Shown here: positions 55,987 through 64,000 of the stretch, one piece after another
How positions within the stretch are numbered: position 1 is the stretch's first letter
How the letters are laid out: the number at the start of each line of letters is the position of its first letter
Assembly: GCF_018402695.1 (NCBI RefSeq)
Contig: NZ_JAGYIM010000008.1
Location: 165,361-229,360, forward strand
DNA length: 64,000 nucleotides
DNA from: Arsukibacterium sp.
GTDB lineage: Bacteria > Pseudomonadota > Gammaproteobacteria > Enterobacterales > Alteromonadaceae
Reading direction: 5' to 3'
Position numbers and translations under genes: made by a program
Notes under the pieces: model-generated
What the model was told of the DNA's origin: nothing
The model's input: the letters and a program-made list of their open reading frames with translations, nothing else
The model's database searches: none

Positions 55987-56936
55987 TGGCCATCAACCTC
56001 TACAAAAAACTCACCGTTTACTTTCTTATAAACGCCGTCAGTATGGAAAATTAAATCAGCATTTTCGTGATCTTCATCAAACGTGCAAGCTGCCCATCGG
56101 CAATTGCCCATATCTGGCTTCAACAACTGGTCAATCGTCGTAGGTTTGTTAACCTGAGTTGAAGTTGGCTGAATGTTTAATGCTCCACAGGTAGGATACA
56201 GGCAATACATTGGTATTGTCTCACCTGATTTAAATGTTCGACTGTATGCGTCCTCTAGGGGCTCCCAATTTTCTATTGCAACTCCGAGATCATCTGTTAT
56301 CACAGCACCATCTTTACTAAAAAATGTAATTGAGGTTCCTTCCGGTACAACTGTTTTTTTAGTGGTATTAACGGAACCATGGCCTGCAAATACTGCCCCT
56401 CTTTTTACATCCCCCTCCTTACAACTCAACCCCAACGGATCCACCCAGTTCACATGATTAGGCGCGTACTGGTAGTGGTTAATGCCGCCTAGCAGGCCTA
56501 TTGGGTCCTGGCTGATAAAGCGGCCGGTTTCCGGGTCGTAGTAACGGAAATGGTTATAGTGTAACCCGGTTTCGCTGTCAAAGTACTGGCCCTGCAAGCG
56601 GATTGGGTTGTCAATTTCATTACGCGTTACTTTCGCTTTACCGAAAACTGAGTAGCTGGCTTGCCAGACAATATTGTTGTCGCTGTCGGTTAGGGATAGC
56701 GGCGTGCCCAGTTGGTCGAGCTGGTAATAATATACCTCACCATTTTTTAGCAGCAGCAGCGGTTTGTTGGTTCCGGGCTCGTAGATATACCAGATATTCT
56801 GACCAGAACTGCATTCACCAATAAGCTTGTCAGCGTCCCAGTAGTATTCGGTGCGCTCGCCGCCGCTGATTTTGGCACTACGCCGGCCCAAGGCATCGTA
56901 CTCATAACGACTGATAGACACCATTACAACTAACAC
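55971..56936 (-). CDS. Rhs protein, C-terminal part with variable tip domain (third frame)
   Basis: 321-codon frame. Residues about 10-170 are the end of the Rhs shell: SRYEYDALGRRSAKI, YYYQLDQLGTPLSLTD, the hallmark YDPETGRFISQDPIGLLGG and the cleavage-type DPLGL (166-170). The tip is residues 172-321: FAGHGSVNTTKKTVVPEGTSITFFSKDG, then CLYPTCG and NCRWAACTFDEDHENADLIFHTDG. The GHG plus PEGTS pattern recalls domains annotated as Stv-type putative adhesin, but I cannot name the activity. The first residues come from a frame break with the preceding part, so it is not a separate gene. Confidence 0.8.
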   Translation of the reverse strand: MLVVMVSISRYEYDALGRRSAKISGGERTEYYWDADKLIGECSSGQNIWYIYEPGTNKPLLLLKNGEVYYYQLDQLGTPLSLTDSDNNIVWQASYSVFGKAKVTRNEIDNPIRLQGQYFDSETGLHYNHFRYYDPETGRFISQDPIGLLGGINHYQYAPNHVNWVDPLGLSCKEGDVKRGAVFAGHGSVNTTKKTVVPEGTSITFFSKDGAVITDDLGVAIENWEPLEDAYSRTFKSGETIPMYCLYPTCGALNIQPTSTQVNKPTTIDQLLKPDMGNCRWAACTFDEDHENADLIFHTDGVYKKVNGEFFVEVDGQWIKA

Positions 56937-57897
56937 TGGTTAACTGGTTAAAGCCATTAAATTCACGCTGCTGCGTAGTTGCAGCGGCTTTTGAGTGCTT
57001 ATCCACGTTAGTACCGGCATTGGCACTAGTGCCGACCGTGGCGGTGAGTTGGTTGCCACTGTCGTCATACTGAAATTGTTTGTCATGATAACGCAGCAGC
57101 CGGTCCTGCTTAACTTCAATACCATCGCCTACGGGGTTACCAAAACTGTCCCACTGATGCGTTTCATTCTGGTCTGAATCATCGCTGTGCTGCTTACTGA
57201 TAAGCTGATCCAGCTTATTGTACTGGTACTCGGTAGTACCCAGTTGGTTATCCGTTACTTTTTTCAGCTGATGCAACGCCGTGTAACTGTACTGGCGTTG
57301 CTGATTTTGGCTACCACGGCGCCACTGCTGAGTGGTTAGGCGGTTAAAGGCATCAAATTGCTGCTCGAGCAATAAGCCGCTGTGATACTCGCGGACGGTT
57401 TCGCGGCCGGCAGCATCGAAGGTACGCCACAATAGCGGCTGCTGATTCACCGCCAGCTGCGCCAACTGGCCTTCTTCGTTGTAACGGTAATCCAGCGTAT
57501 TGCCGTCAGGTAATATGGTACTGCTGCACTTGCCTTGCTGGTTATACTGATACGCAATACAGCTGTCGTCCTGCCAAATCTCGGTTGGCTGGCCGTTTAA
57601 ATGGTAATTAAAGCGCAGTTTGCGCTGGCCATTACTGGCCCGCAGCACCCGGCCAATTTTATCGTAATGAAAATGGTTGCTGGCCAGGCTCTGGCCATGC
57701 AGCGCGGTTTGTTCGGTAACGCGGCCACGTTTATCACGCTTTACTTTCAGCTGGCGTTTACTGCCATCGCGAACACTGGCCACCAAGCCATTTAAATCAT
57801 ATTGTAATTGCTGCTGGCGACCATCAAATCCTTGTAACCGAACCGGCCGCTCCTGTGCATCATACTCCAGCTGATAGCGGGCACCGTCGCTGCGCAT
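56902..57897 (-). CDS. Rhs protein, central part (second frame)
   Basis: 331-codon frame of YD repeats (LEYDAQERPVRLQGFDGRQQQLQYD, YHYDKIGRVLRASNGQRKLRFNY). The frame is open upstream to the frame break near 57970-57981, reading SLLQADGSAFNYQYDNERNL in register with the N-terminal part. It ends at the second break near 56905-56940, after which the repeat pattern continues in the third frame. No independent start signal is needed if the gene is one unit. Confidence 0.8.
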   Translation of the reverse strand: MRSDGARYQLEYDAQERPVRLQGFDGRQQQLQYDLNGLVASVRDGSKRQLKVKRDKRGRVTEQTALHGQSLASNHFHYDKIGRVLRASNGQRKLRFNYHLNGQPTEIWQDDSCIAYQYNQQGKCSSTILPDGNTLDYRYNEEGQLAQLAVNQQPLLWRTFDAAGRETVREYHSGLLLEQQFDAFNRLTTQQWRRGSQNQQRQYSYTALHQLKKVTDNQLGTTEYQYNKLDQLISKQHSDDSDQNETHQWDSFGNPVGDGIEVKQDRLLRYHDKQFQYDDSGNQLTATVGTSANAGTNVDKHSKAAATTQQREFNGFNQLTSVSCNGVYQSL

Positions 57898-57934
57898 AAT
57901 AGCGGTTAAGTTGCGCTCGTTATCGTACTGGTAA

Positions 57935-60007
57935 TTAAAAGCACTGCCATCGGCCTGCAGTAAACTTGGTTGACTGGCTTAAACCGCCATACTGACGCTC
58001 GATAACGTCGCCATGGGCATTGGTGGTCGTCAGTAACCGGCCGCTGCTGTCATAGCTAAAATGCTGCTCGAGCGGCTCTGCCGTGTTATCTGCAGGATAC
58101 TGGACTTGCTTTAACAGCTTGCCTGCCTGGTTATAATGGTATTCAGTAACCAGACCACTTGCATCAACCACGCCATTTAAACGGCCCAGGCTATCATAGC
58201 TGTAACGGGTCAGCGCATCGTTGTGTTTCACCGCCAGCAACTGGCTTTCATCACTCCATAATAAACGCTGAAGGCCACCGCCTGGCAGATATACCCGTTC
58301 CAGCTGATTATTACTGCCATACTGATAACGCGTTACCAAATTGTCGGGGCCGGTTTCCGCTAGCAACAAGCCGGCAGCGCTGTATTCCCGGCGCCACTGG
58401 CGGCCTTCAGCGTCTATAATTACGCTGCGCTGACCCAGCTCGTTATATTGAAAATGAGTAATGGCGCCGTCGGCCTGCTCAAGGGTAACCAGTTGGCCGT
58501 TGTCGTTGTAGTAAAAGCGGGTTTTGCTGCCATCAGGCAAGGTCTCGGTGGTTTTTTTACCCTGCTTATTCCAGCTGTATTGCCAGGTTGCACCGTCGGG
58601 CGCTACTTTTTTCAGCAGCAGGTTACATTCGTTATGAAAATACTGCCAGCGATGGCCATTACCATCAATGCTGGTGGCGCTGCGATTTGTGTCATCGTAG
58701 CTGAAACGATAGTCATAAATACCGTCGTCGCCCCAGTTACGCACACAACGGGCGGCCGGGCCGCTGCCTTGCCAGCTGAAGTAATGACAAAAGCCACTGG
58801 CTCGTTGGCGCACAGTAAGTAAATGCTGGCTGTACTGATACTTTTCAGTTTCAGTCCCACTGTTTACCGCACTAATCAGCTCATCTTTATCATTGTAGTA
58901 ATATTGCGCCAGCACGATACCGGTTGCTTGCGACCCTTTATCACTCTTATCATTTTTGCTGAGGCTTACCGCTTCAATCCGGCTAAGCAAACCAGCACTG
59001 TTGTAATGCAGTTCAATACCTTTTTTGCCGGTGTAATCTATCCGGCTTAACCGGCTTTGCTGGTTATAGTACAGCTGCAGACAGCGTCCGACACTGTCCA
59101 TCACCTGATGCAATACCCAACGCTTATTGTGCTCGTTTCGCGCCGTTTTTACTGCGGGCACAAACACCCAATGGGTATTGTCGGGTTTCAGCAGTACCAG
59201 GCTGCCATCGACCTCTGCACGCAATGCCAACTCTTCAGCCAGCTGATAACTGGTTTGACCGGGTGCAGGCCTTACGAAATGCAGCTGGCGGCCTTCTTCA
59301 TTAACTAACTGCAGCGACACCGTACCGGCTTCGTCGGTCACGCTATCAATATACAAATTGAAATTACTGCGCCAGCCATAACCAAAACCGATGTTCTGGT
59401 GGCTCTGACTGGAGCGATAGGTCCGTCGCCACGCGATAGGCAGGGGCCCGGCCAGTTCAAAATCAGTTAATTCAAGAATTTCCTCACCGGTACACATGGA
59501 TACCGGGTCGCCACAGGTCTCAACTTTAGCAGTCTCAGGGGTCTGTTTACTTGCAGCGTTCGCGCCGACCTGCTCAGACACAATGCTGTCAGTAGCCCCA
59601 GCCGGCGCTTCTGTAGCTTTACCTCCGCGCTCCAGCGTTTTACTGCTGGCAGGCGGTGGCGTAACTGATTCAGGCGCAGTCAGTACAACTTTACGCTCTG
59701 GTAGCTGCAGAATAAGCAGCTTTCCCTCTTGCAGCGCGCTCGCAAGCGTGCGGCAAAGTTCGGCATCGCGCACTGCGCTCCAGGGGGCGGCTAAATCTGC
59801 CGCAACTAACTGACTGCAAAACCACTGATACACATGGCGGATACTGTCGCTTTGACTGGCATTACGGTCAAACGACTGGCGGATCCAGTTAGTCGCCGCA
59901 TCACGACTGGCAAACTGCAGCGGTGTGCCACTTTGTCCCTGGCTCTCAGTGCAAAATAAATACATTTTGCCCGAGCGGGATTTAAGGGTTAAAGAATGCG
60001 CAGCCAT
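57935..60007 (-). CDS. Rhs protein, N-terminal part (first frame)
   Basis: 690-codon frame. Residues 1-150 are a low-homology region (MAAHSLTLKSRSGKMYLFC...), then GDPVSMCTGEEILELTDFELAGPLPIAWRRTYRSS, the DUF6531 start of Rhs shells, and many YD repeats (HLLTVRQRASGFCHYFSWQG, FSYDDTNRSATSIDGNGHRWQY). Together with the next two frames it makes about 1345 aa. No PAAR domain at the N-terminus; PAAR is a separate gene upstream. The last 10 residues are off-frame. Confidence 0.85.
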   Translation of the reverse strand: MAAHSLTLKSRSGKMYLFCTESQGQSGTPLQFASRDAATNWIRQSFDRNASQSDSIRHVYQWFCSQLVAADLAAPWSAVRDAELCRTLASALQEGKLLILQLPERKVVLTAPESVTPPPASSKTLERGGKATEAPAGATDSIVSEQVGANAASKQTPETAKVETCGDPVSMCTGEEILELTDFELAGPLPIAWRRTYRSSQSHQNIGFGYGWRSNFNLYIDSVTDEAGTVSLQLVNEEGRQLHFVRPAPGQTSYQLAEELALRAEVDGSLVLLKPDNTHWVFVPAVKTARNEHNKRWVLHQVMDSVGRCLQLYYNQQSRLSRIDYTGKKGIELHYNSAGLLSRIEAVSLSKNDKSDKGSQATGIVLAQYYYNDKDELISAVNSGTETEKYQYSQHLLTVRQRASGFCHYFSWQGSGPAARCVRNWGDDGIYDYRFSYDDTNRSATSIDGNGHRWQYFHNECNLLLKKVAPDGATWQYSWNKQGKKTTETLPDGSKTRFYYNDNGQLVTLEQADGAITHFQYNELGQRSVIIDAEGRQWRREYSAAGLLLAETGPDNLVTRYQYGSNNQLERVYLPGGGLQRLLWSDESQLLAVKHNDALTRYSYDSLGRLNGVVDASGLVTEYHYNQAGKLLKQVQYPADNTAEPLEQHFSYDSSGRLLTTTNAHGDVIERQYGGLSQSTKFTAGRWQCF

Positions 60008-60021
60008 GCCAATAATTGTCC

Positions 60022-61002
60022 TTAAAATTCAGAGATACTGCCGGCTTGCTGCCAGCTGAAAACGGCGACAGCGCGGTATATTCGCTCCGAAATCTCGCAC
60101 TGCAGGGTTAAGCCTTTATGGTTTGCATTGCTATAAGCCAGATATAAATGCAAAAACCGGTAAAGCCCACCGGCGGCACCAAGCTCACCTGTGCTGTAGG
60201 CCGGCAAACTCAACTGGGTACTTTTCTCAACACACGATGCCAAACGCGGGTAGTGTGCCTGCCAGCACGCAGTCAGCTCACTGCTGCCATTGTCCGGCAG
60301 ATAAAGCCGCGCCAGGGCGCTGTCGGTATTAGCCGCAACCGCATCAAATAACTGCGCTATTGCTAACTCTTCTGTTGCACTACTTACCGTGGCATCTGCA
60401 GCCAGATAGTGACAGCGCAGGCCGGTTGTACTCTGTTCTAACGCAAGCGCCACTGCGCCTTCTGACCATATAACGTTGTCGCTGATCTGATATTCAGTAA
60501 GCTCCGCCATCGACGGCTCATTTACTGGCATTGCCGACACCGGGCTATCCAGGCCAATAATCCAGACCACCGACTCACCAGCCGTCAACAGTTGCCTGGC
60601 CGCGTTTATTGCCATCAGGGCCGCACTGCGTCCATAGGGAAATAGCTGGCAGGCACTATGGCCTAGCAGCTCTGGAAATACCTGGCGCAAGGTCTGTACC
60701 ACGGCTGCTAATGCCTGCTCCCCGGCCAGTTGCTCCGGTAGCACTAGTAGCACCGGCGCCGCATCAGGCTGCAAGCTTAATTGTGACAGCAACTTGTGCA
60801 ACATGGCCACTAAGCACCCGGTAAACGACATGCCGGGATCAACAATATCAGCGTTCTTCAGGCGGTTAACCTGTCTTAGCTCGCCAGCCTGACTTACCAG
60901 AACCGGCTCTACCGGCATCACATCCAGCTGCAATGCCCACTCAGTATCAGCGGTTTTGCCAAGTACTGCGGCATAATCTGCTACTCTCAGGCAAGTGGCC
61001 AT
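60022..61002 (-). CDS. Ketosynthase (thiolase-fold)-like protein in the T6SS effector module
   Basis: 326 aa. Pattern of the beta-ketoacyl synthase fold: FPYGRSAALMAINAARQLLTAGE (residues about 121-143), WIIGLDS (147-153), SEGAVALALE (180-189) and TGELGAAGGL (271-280). The position that carries the catalytic Cys in active enzymes appears to be replaced in this PYGRSAAL motif, so catalysis is doubtful; an adaptor role in loading Rhs is more likely. Lies between rhs and the helical-repeat gene, 14 bases before rhs. Confidence 0.65.
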   Translation of the reverse strand: MATCLRVADYAAVLGKTADTEWALQLDVMPVEPVLVSQAGELRQVNRLKNADIVDPGMSFTGCLVAMLHKLLSQLSLQPDAAPVLLVLPEQLAGEQALAAVVQTLRQVFPELLGHSACQLFPYGRSAALMAINAARQLLTAGESVVWIIGLDSPVSAMPVNEPSMAELTEYQISDNVIWSEGAVALALEQSTTGLRCHYLAADATVSSATEELAIAQLFDAVAANTDSALARLYLPDNGSSELTACWQAHYPRLASCVEKSTQLSLPAYSTGELGAAGGLYRFLHLYLAYSNANHKGLTLQCEISERIYRAVAVFSWQQAGSISEF

Positions 61003-61017
61003 ACACCACCCTGCCAG

Positions 61018-62034
61018 TTATTCGGCTCCGCCAGCGCTAATCCCGGTTGCTTTAATACCAAGAAGTGCGGCAGCCGCAAAACGCTGGTACTGATTTCCGT
61101 TAGTCCATGTCTCAGCTAAGTTAAGATCTGTTACTGCTCTCCCGGCAACAAGGTGCTGTTCACTGACGGGTATCGGCATACCTGCTGCCTGCGGCTCTCG
61201 CTGCACGATATCGGCAGTCAGACTGCCCAGCATTGTTATCAGAGCACTATGCGCCGCGGCCTGATGGGCGGGCTGTCTAGCGAGATCCAGTAACAGTGGC
61301 AGAAACTTGCTCTGGCCACTAAAGCCCATAGCATTAATGGCCAGACTTATATCAGTCTGGCCCAGGGCATTAACTATTTGTACTTTTCGCTTAGCCGGGG
61401 CAGCCAACAACAACAATTGCAGCTGCCGTGGCGTCAGGCATTCTGCATGTTGCAGCTGTTGAACTAAATACACCTCATCAGACTTTTGCCCCAGCAAATA
61501 TAAGCTGTACTGTAATTCAGCCTGTATGGCCGCACTCTGTTGCTGCGCATCAGCCAACCGCTGCAGTACTGCGCGCTGCTCAGTCAGGCCACAATGTCCG
61601 GCTAACTGCACTGCACTTCTTAAATCAAGAGCCTGCATGGTCTGATACATGTTGGCAGCAACTGCTTTATTCGCCAGCAAACACAGCAACTGGCTTTGAT
61701 CAGCCCGATGATACTGCTGCACATAGTGTGCAGTTGGTTGCTGCTGCAAAGCCAGCCAGATTGCAGCCAGCAACGCCTGAGCAGATAACGGCATTGGCAG
61801 CGATAGCAACGTATCCAGCTTTGCCGCACTATTATCCAGCAAAACTCTCAGCCAGGGTGGTAACTCGGGATCCCTGCTGTCCAGATATCGCTGACATAAA
61901 CGGACACTCTGCAGTAGCCGGTAATCGTGCTGCTGTAACTGGCTAAGCGTAATATAATCGCTACTGGCCAGACTTAAGCGCTGTAGCCACAACACATGCG
62001 TGCGCTCTGCCAGATCAGTGAACGTTTGCATCAT
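61018..62034 (-). CDS. HEAT-like helical-repeat protein of the T6SS effector module
   Basis: 338 aa, Leu/Ala/Gln-rich alpha-helical repeats throughout (LLANKAVAANMYQTMQALDLRSAVQLAGHCG; LGQTDISLAINAMGFSGQSKFLPLLLDLAR). Resembles the TIGR02270-type proteins that accompany PAAR and VgrG genes; this is from memory, not a search. Ends in LNLAETWTNGNQYQRFAAAALLGI. Likely an adaptor or scaffold. Start 3 bases from the PAAR stop. Confidence 0.65.
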   Translation of the reverse strand: MMQTFTDLAERTHVLWLQRLSLASSDYITLSQLQQHDYRLLQSVRLCQRYLDSRDPELPPWLRVLLDNSAAKLDTLLSLPMPLSAQALLAAIWLALQQQPTAHYVQQYHRADQSQLLCLLANKAVAANMYQTMQALDLRSAVQLAGHCGLTEQRAVLQRLADAQQQSAAIQAELQYSLYLLGQKSDEVYLVQQLQHAECLTPRQLQLLLLAAPAKRKVQIVNALGQTDISLAINAMGFSGQSKFLPLLLDLARQPAHQAAAHSALITMLGSLTADIVQREPQAAGMPIPVSEQHLVAGRAVTDLNLAETWTNGNQYQRFAAAALLGIKATGISAGGAE

Positions 62035-62037
62035 GCC

Positions 62038-62328
62038 TTAGCCACCAATCAACACTGTTGGCACACCCACTACAATCTTGCCACCGTGGGCAGTATCATC
62101 ACCCAGCCGGGCAGCGTTTTTACCGTTGATAAATACAGTAGCGGAACCACCACTAATGCTATCTGGCGGTCCGACACAAAGTAACTTGTCGCCCTTTCTC
62201 GCCGCCGGCATACCTGAAATGCTGACATTAGGTGAACCCTGCAATACCGGTCCGCCGACATGCGGCACCTGGCCAGTCACTTTAGGACAGACATGCATAC
62301 AACCAATTATTGCAGCGGGTTTGCTCAT
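62038..62328 (-). CDS. PAAR domain protein (T6SS spike tip)
   Basis: 96 aa. Complete PAAR fold: GCMHVCPKV, PHVGGPVLQGSPNVSISGMPAARKGDKLLC and DSISGGSATVFINGKNAARLGDDTAHGG. The His/Cys residues bind a metal at the tip. Stand-alone, so it caps the VgrG trimer encoded just upstream and recruits the Rhs effector. Confidence 0.95.
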   Translation of the reverse strand: MSKPAAIIGCMHVCPKVTGQVPHVGGPVLQGSPNVSISGMPAARKGDKLLCVGPPDSISGGSATVFINGKNAARLGDDTAHGGKIVVGVPTVLIGG

Positions 62329-62380
62329 ATTTCACCTCTGTTGCAGCGGGGTCATCATAAAATCTGGCTCAGCCAGAAGC

Positions 62381-64000
62381 TTAATTAATGCTAACCTTGG
62401 CACCATTAATGGTAATTTTGACACCCTTAATCGCTATCGAACCGTCACTTTTCATGGCAATAGAAGCGGCACCGGTTTTAATGGTAATGGCATCTCCTGC
62501 TTCAATAGTCAGCGACTTACCTACTTTATGCGTTTCAGCGCCATCTACTTTAGTGTTGCGATCTTTATTTACCGTGTCGCTGTCATTGCCTTTAATCAGC
62601 CGGGTACTGTCATTATCAATATTGATTTGCTGATCATTTTCCACCTGCAGTTCAAAATTCTTTTCCGCATGCAGATAAAGCAACTCGTCGCCCTTTTTAT
62701 CTTCAAAGCGAATTTCATTAAAGTTGCCAGTGCCACCGCCCTCACTGGAACGGCTTTTCACGCCGCTCTGGGTTTTATCAACTGGTAAATCATAAGGGGG
62801 CATGTGGTCAGAATTATAAACCGCACCGATGATCACCGGCTGGTCCGGATCGCCGTTCAAAAACTCGACTAATACTTCCTGATCGCGCCGCGGATAAAAG
62901 AACATGCCCCACTTTTTACCTGCCCAGTTCTGACTGACCCGGATTGGGCAGGAGCTTTCATGATCAGTTACATCGCTGCGGTCCCAGTGAAACTTTACGG
63001 TAACCCGGCCAAGTTCATCAACAGAGATTTCCTCGCCTCCCTTACAGGTAACCGTTGCCGTTTGCACCCCTTTCACCAGTGGTTTTGCGGTTTGCAATAA
63101 TGGCCGGTACGCCACGTCCTTGGGCACACACCGAAAACTGTTAGTGATCACTTTTTCCGCACTCTGATTAGCACCAGCCTGGTTAATAATGGCAGCGTCT
63201 AAGCGCAGGTCGGTAATCACATATTGCTTACCCACTTCTGCTTTATCTTCGTGCTCACTGATAGTAAAAGTACGACCGGCAGTAAAACTACGGCAGCTGC
63301 TGGCCCCCTGCTGCATCGCCATATCGCGCTGCAATGCTTCCAGTCTAATGGTTGCGATGGCTTTGGTGCGGCTGTGGGTTTCGGCTTCTGCGGCATAATT
63401 AAATATTTCATAGTCAGCATGTTTGCTGACCAGACTGCCTTTGCCGTAGGTACCAGTGGGCAGTGACTTGGGCTTTTCCAGGTTGTAACCGCGCTGAACA
63501 AACTTACCCGGCACCATCCGCAAGGCTTTTTGCCATTGATTAATATGGGCTTCTGCCAGGGTGCCCGTATGAAACTTAACATTCTTTTCCAGACAAGGTT
63601 CATACGCCGTGGCTTTATCGGCCATGATCAGCTTATGCTGGCCTTTGCTGTGTTCAAAAAAGTAGAAAATGCCTTCCTGCTCAAGCAACCGACTGATAAA
63701 ACTGAAATCCGCCTCCTCATACTGCACTTTGTATTCGTAATCAGGATAACTACCACTGATCTTGGAGCTGGCATCCAGTTTAATGCCATGTTCTGAGGCC
63801 AGCGTTTCGACGATTTTCAATACATTTTGGGCTTTAAAAATGCGACTATTCACCTTATGCTGCATGTACCAGGCTGCCGGAACGATAGTAAGATGATAGT
63901 CGCGAAAATTGTTGCCGCCGGCTTCTTTATTAACCCGTAAACCCAGGGCATTAAGCTCTGCCACCACGCCATGAATGTAGCGTTGAGTGTTATTACCTAA
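62381..64000 (-). CDS. vgrG: T6SS spike protein VgrG, N-terminus outside the window
   Basis: 540 codons to the window edge, with the frame still open (reading YIHGVVAEL). The N-terminal 100 or so residues are missing. Features: FSFISRLLEQEGIFYFFEHSKG, PIRVSQNWAGKKWGMFFYPRRDQEVLVEFLNGDPDQPVIIGAVYN (gp5 OB-fold), then a short repetitive beta-helix with ITIKTGAASIAMKSDGSIAIKG and a plain end in KVSIN. No C-terminal effector domain, so cargo is carried by the PAAR/Rhs. Confidence 0.95.
   Translation of the reverse strand, partial: LGNNTQRYIHGVVAELNALGLRVNKEAGGNNFRDYHLTIVPAAWYMQHKVNSRIFKAQNVLKIVETLASEHGIKLDASSKISGSYPDYEYKVQYEEADFSFISRLLEQEGIFYFFEHSKGQHKLIMADKATAYEPCLEKNVKFHTGTLAEAHINQWQKALRMVPGKFVQRGYNLEKPKSLPTGTYGKGSLVSKHADYEIFNYAAEAETHSRTKAIATIRLEALQRDMAMQQGASSCRSFTAGRTFTISEHEDKAEVGKQYVITDLRLDAAIINQAGANQSAEKVITNSFRCVPKDVAYRPLLQTAKPLVKGVQTATVTCKGGEEISVDELGRVTVKFHWDRSDVTDHESSCPIRVSQNWAGKKWGMFFYPRRDQEVLVEFLNGDPDQPVIIGAVYNSDHMPPYDLPVDKTQSGVKSRSSEGGGTGNFNEIRFEDKKGDELLYLHAEKNFELQVENDQQINIDNDSTRLIKGNDSDTVNKDRNTKVDGAETHKVGKSLTIEAGDAITIKTGAASIAMKSDGSIAIKGVKITINGAKVSIN

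Noticed and set aside
59496-59813. Plus-strand frame opposite the Rhs N-terminus
   Set aside because: Ser/Ala/Gly-rich antisense product of a repetitive gene; no start signal.
62078-62788. 236-codon plus-strand frame opposite vgrG and PAAR
   Set aside because: It is the antisense shadow of two well-supported genes and has no coherent domain or start.

Overview
The window looks like chromosomal DNA of a marine or freshwater gammaproteobacterium of the Alteromonadales type (Rheinheimera, Alishewanella, Arsukibacterium or a Shewanella relative). Three things point there: the order ccoNOQP-fixH-ccoI-ccoS-TauE-like-fnr-uspE-ttcA, the neighbourhood lolA-ftsK-lrp-ald, and the close match of the proteins to gammaproteobacterial families. 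The genus is an inference from gene content and was not tested by a search. No rRNA, tRNA or CRISPR array was seen.

Layout. 1-7.6 kb: lolA (partial), ftsK, lrp, ald, two tandem cold-shock genes with near-identical long leaders, a long-form GAPDH, and msrB. 7.8-11.9 kb: a secreted repeat protein and a beta-lactamase-fold serine hydrolase that appear to be one reading unit split at an A9 run, coupled to a LytS/LytTR two-component pair, then a YaeQ protein. 11.9-22 kb: mostly small envelope and secreted proteins, a Crp-like regulator, a CoA-transferase/hydrolase, an acetyltransferase, an alpha/beta hydrolase, and a frameshifted glycerophosphodiester phosphodiesterase. 22-33.7 kb: carbohydrate and purine metabolism (malQ-glgB-glgX-gnd-purT on the minus strand; gap and a hexose-6-phosphate mutarotase on the plus strand). 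34.6-44.6 kb: cbb3 oxidase structural and maturation genes followed by the oxygen regulator fnr, uspE and ttcA. 44.7-53.4 kb: a Bax-like glucosaminidase, alaA, an alanine symporter, yebG with an SOS box, a dGTPase, a patatin, a cyanophycinase-like peptidase and a MAPEG protein.

53.4 kb to the end is an accessory region. On the minus strand it runs vgrG, PAAR, a helical-repeat protein, a degenerate ketosynthase-fold protein, a three-piece Rhs protein with a variable C-terminal domain, and a probable immunity gene. This is a type VI secretion effector delivery module. A Y1 (REP-associated-type) transposase lies on the plus strand between the immunity gene and two orphan ORFs. It has triplicated 44-50 bp repeats on one side and a 244 bp tandem duplication on the other.

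Four apparent single-base frame breaks were found: one at A9, one at G4 and two in rhs. Each could be real decay, programmed or variable expression, or an assembly error, and raw reads would decide. The most unusual parts are the A AAA AAG frame junction feeding the serine hydrolase, the VgrG island with a ketosynthase-like protein that seems to lack its catalytic cysteine, and the Y1 transposase repeat structure.
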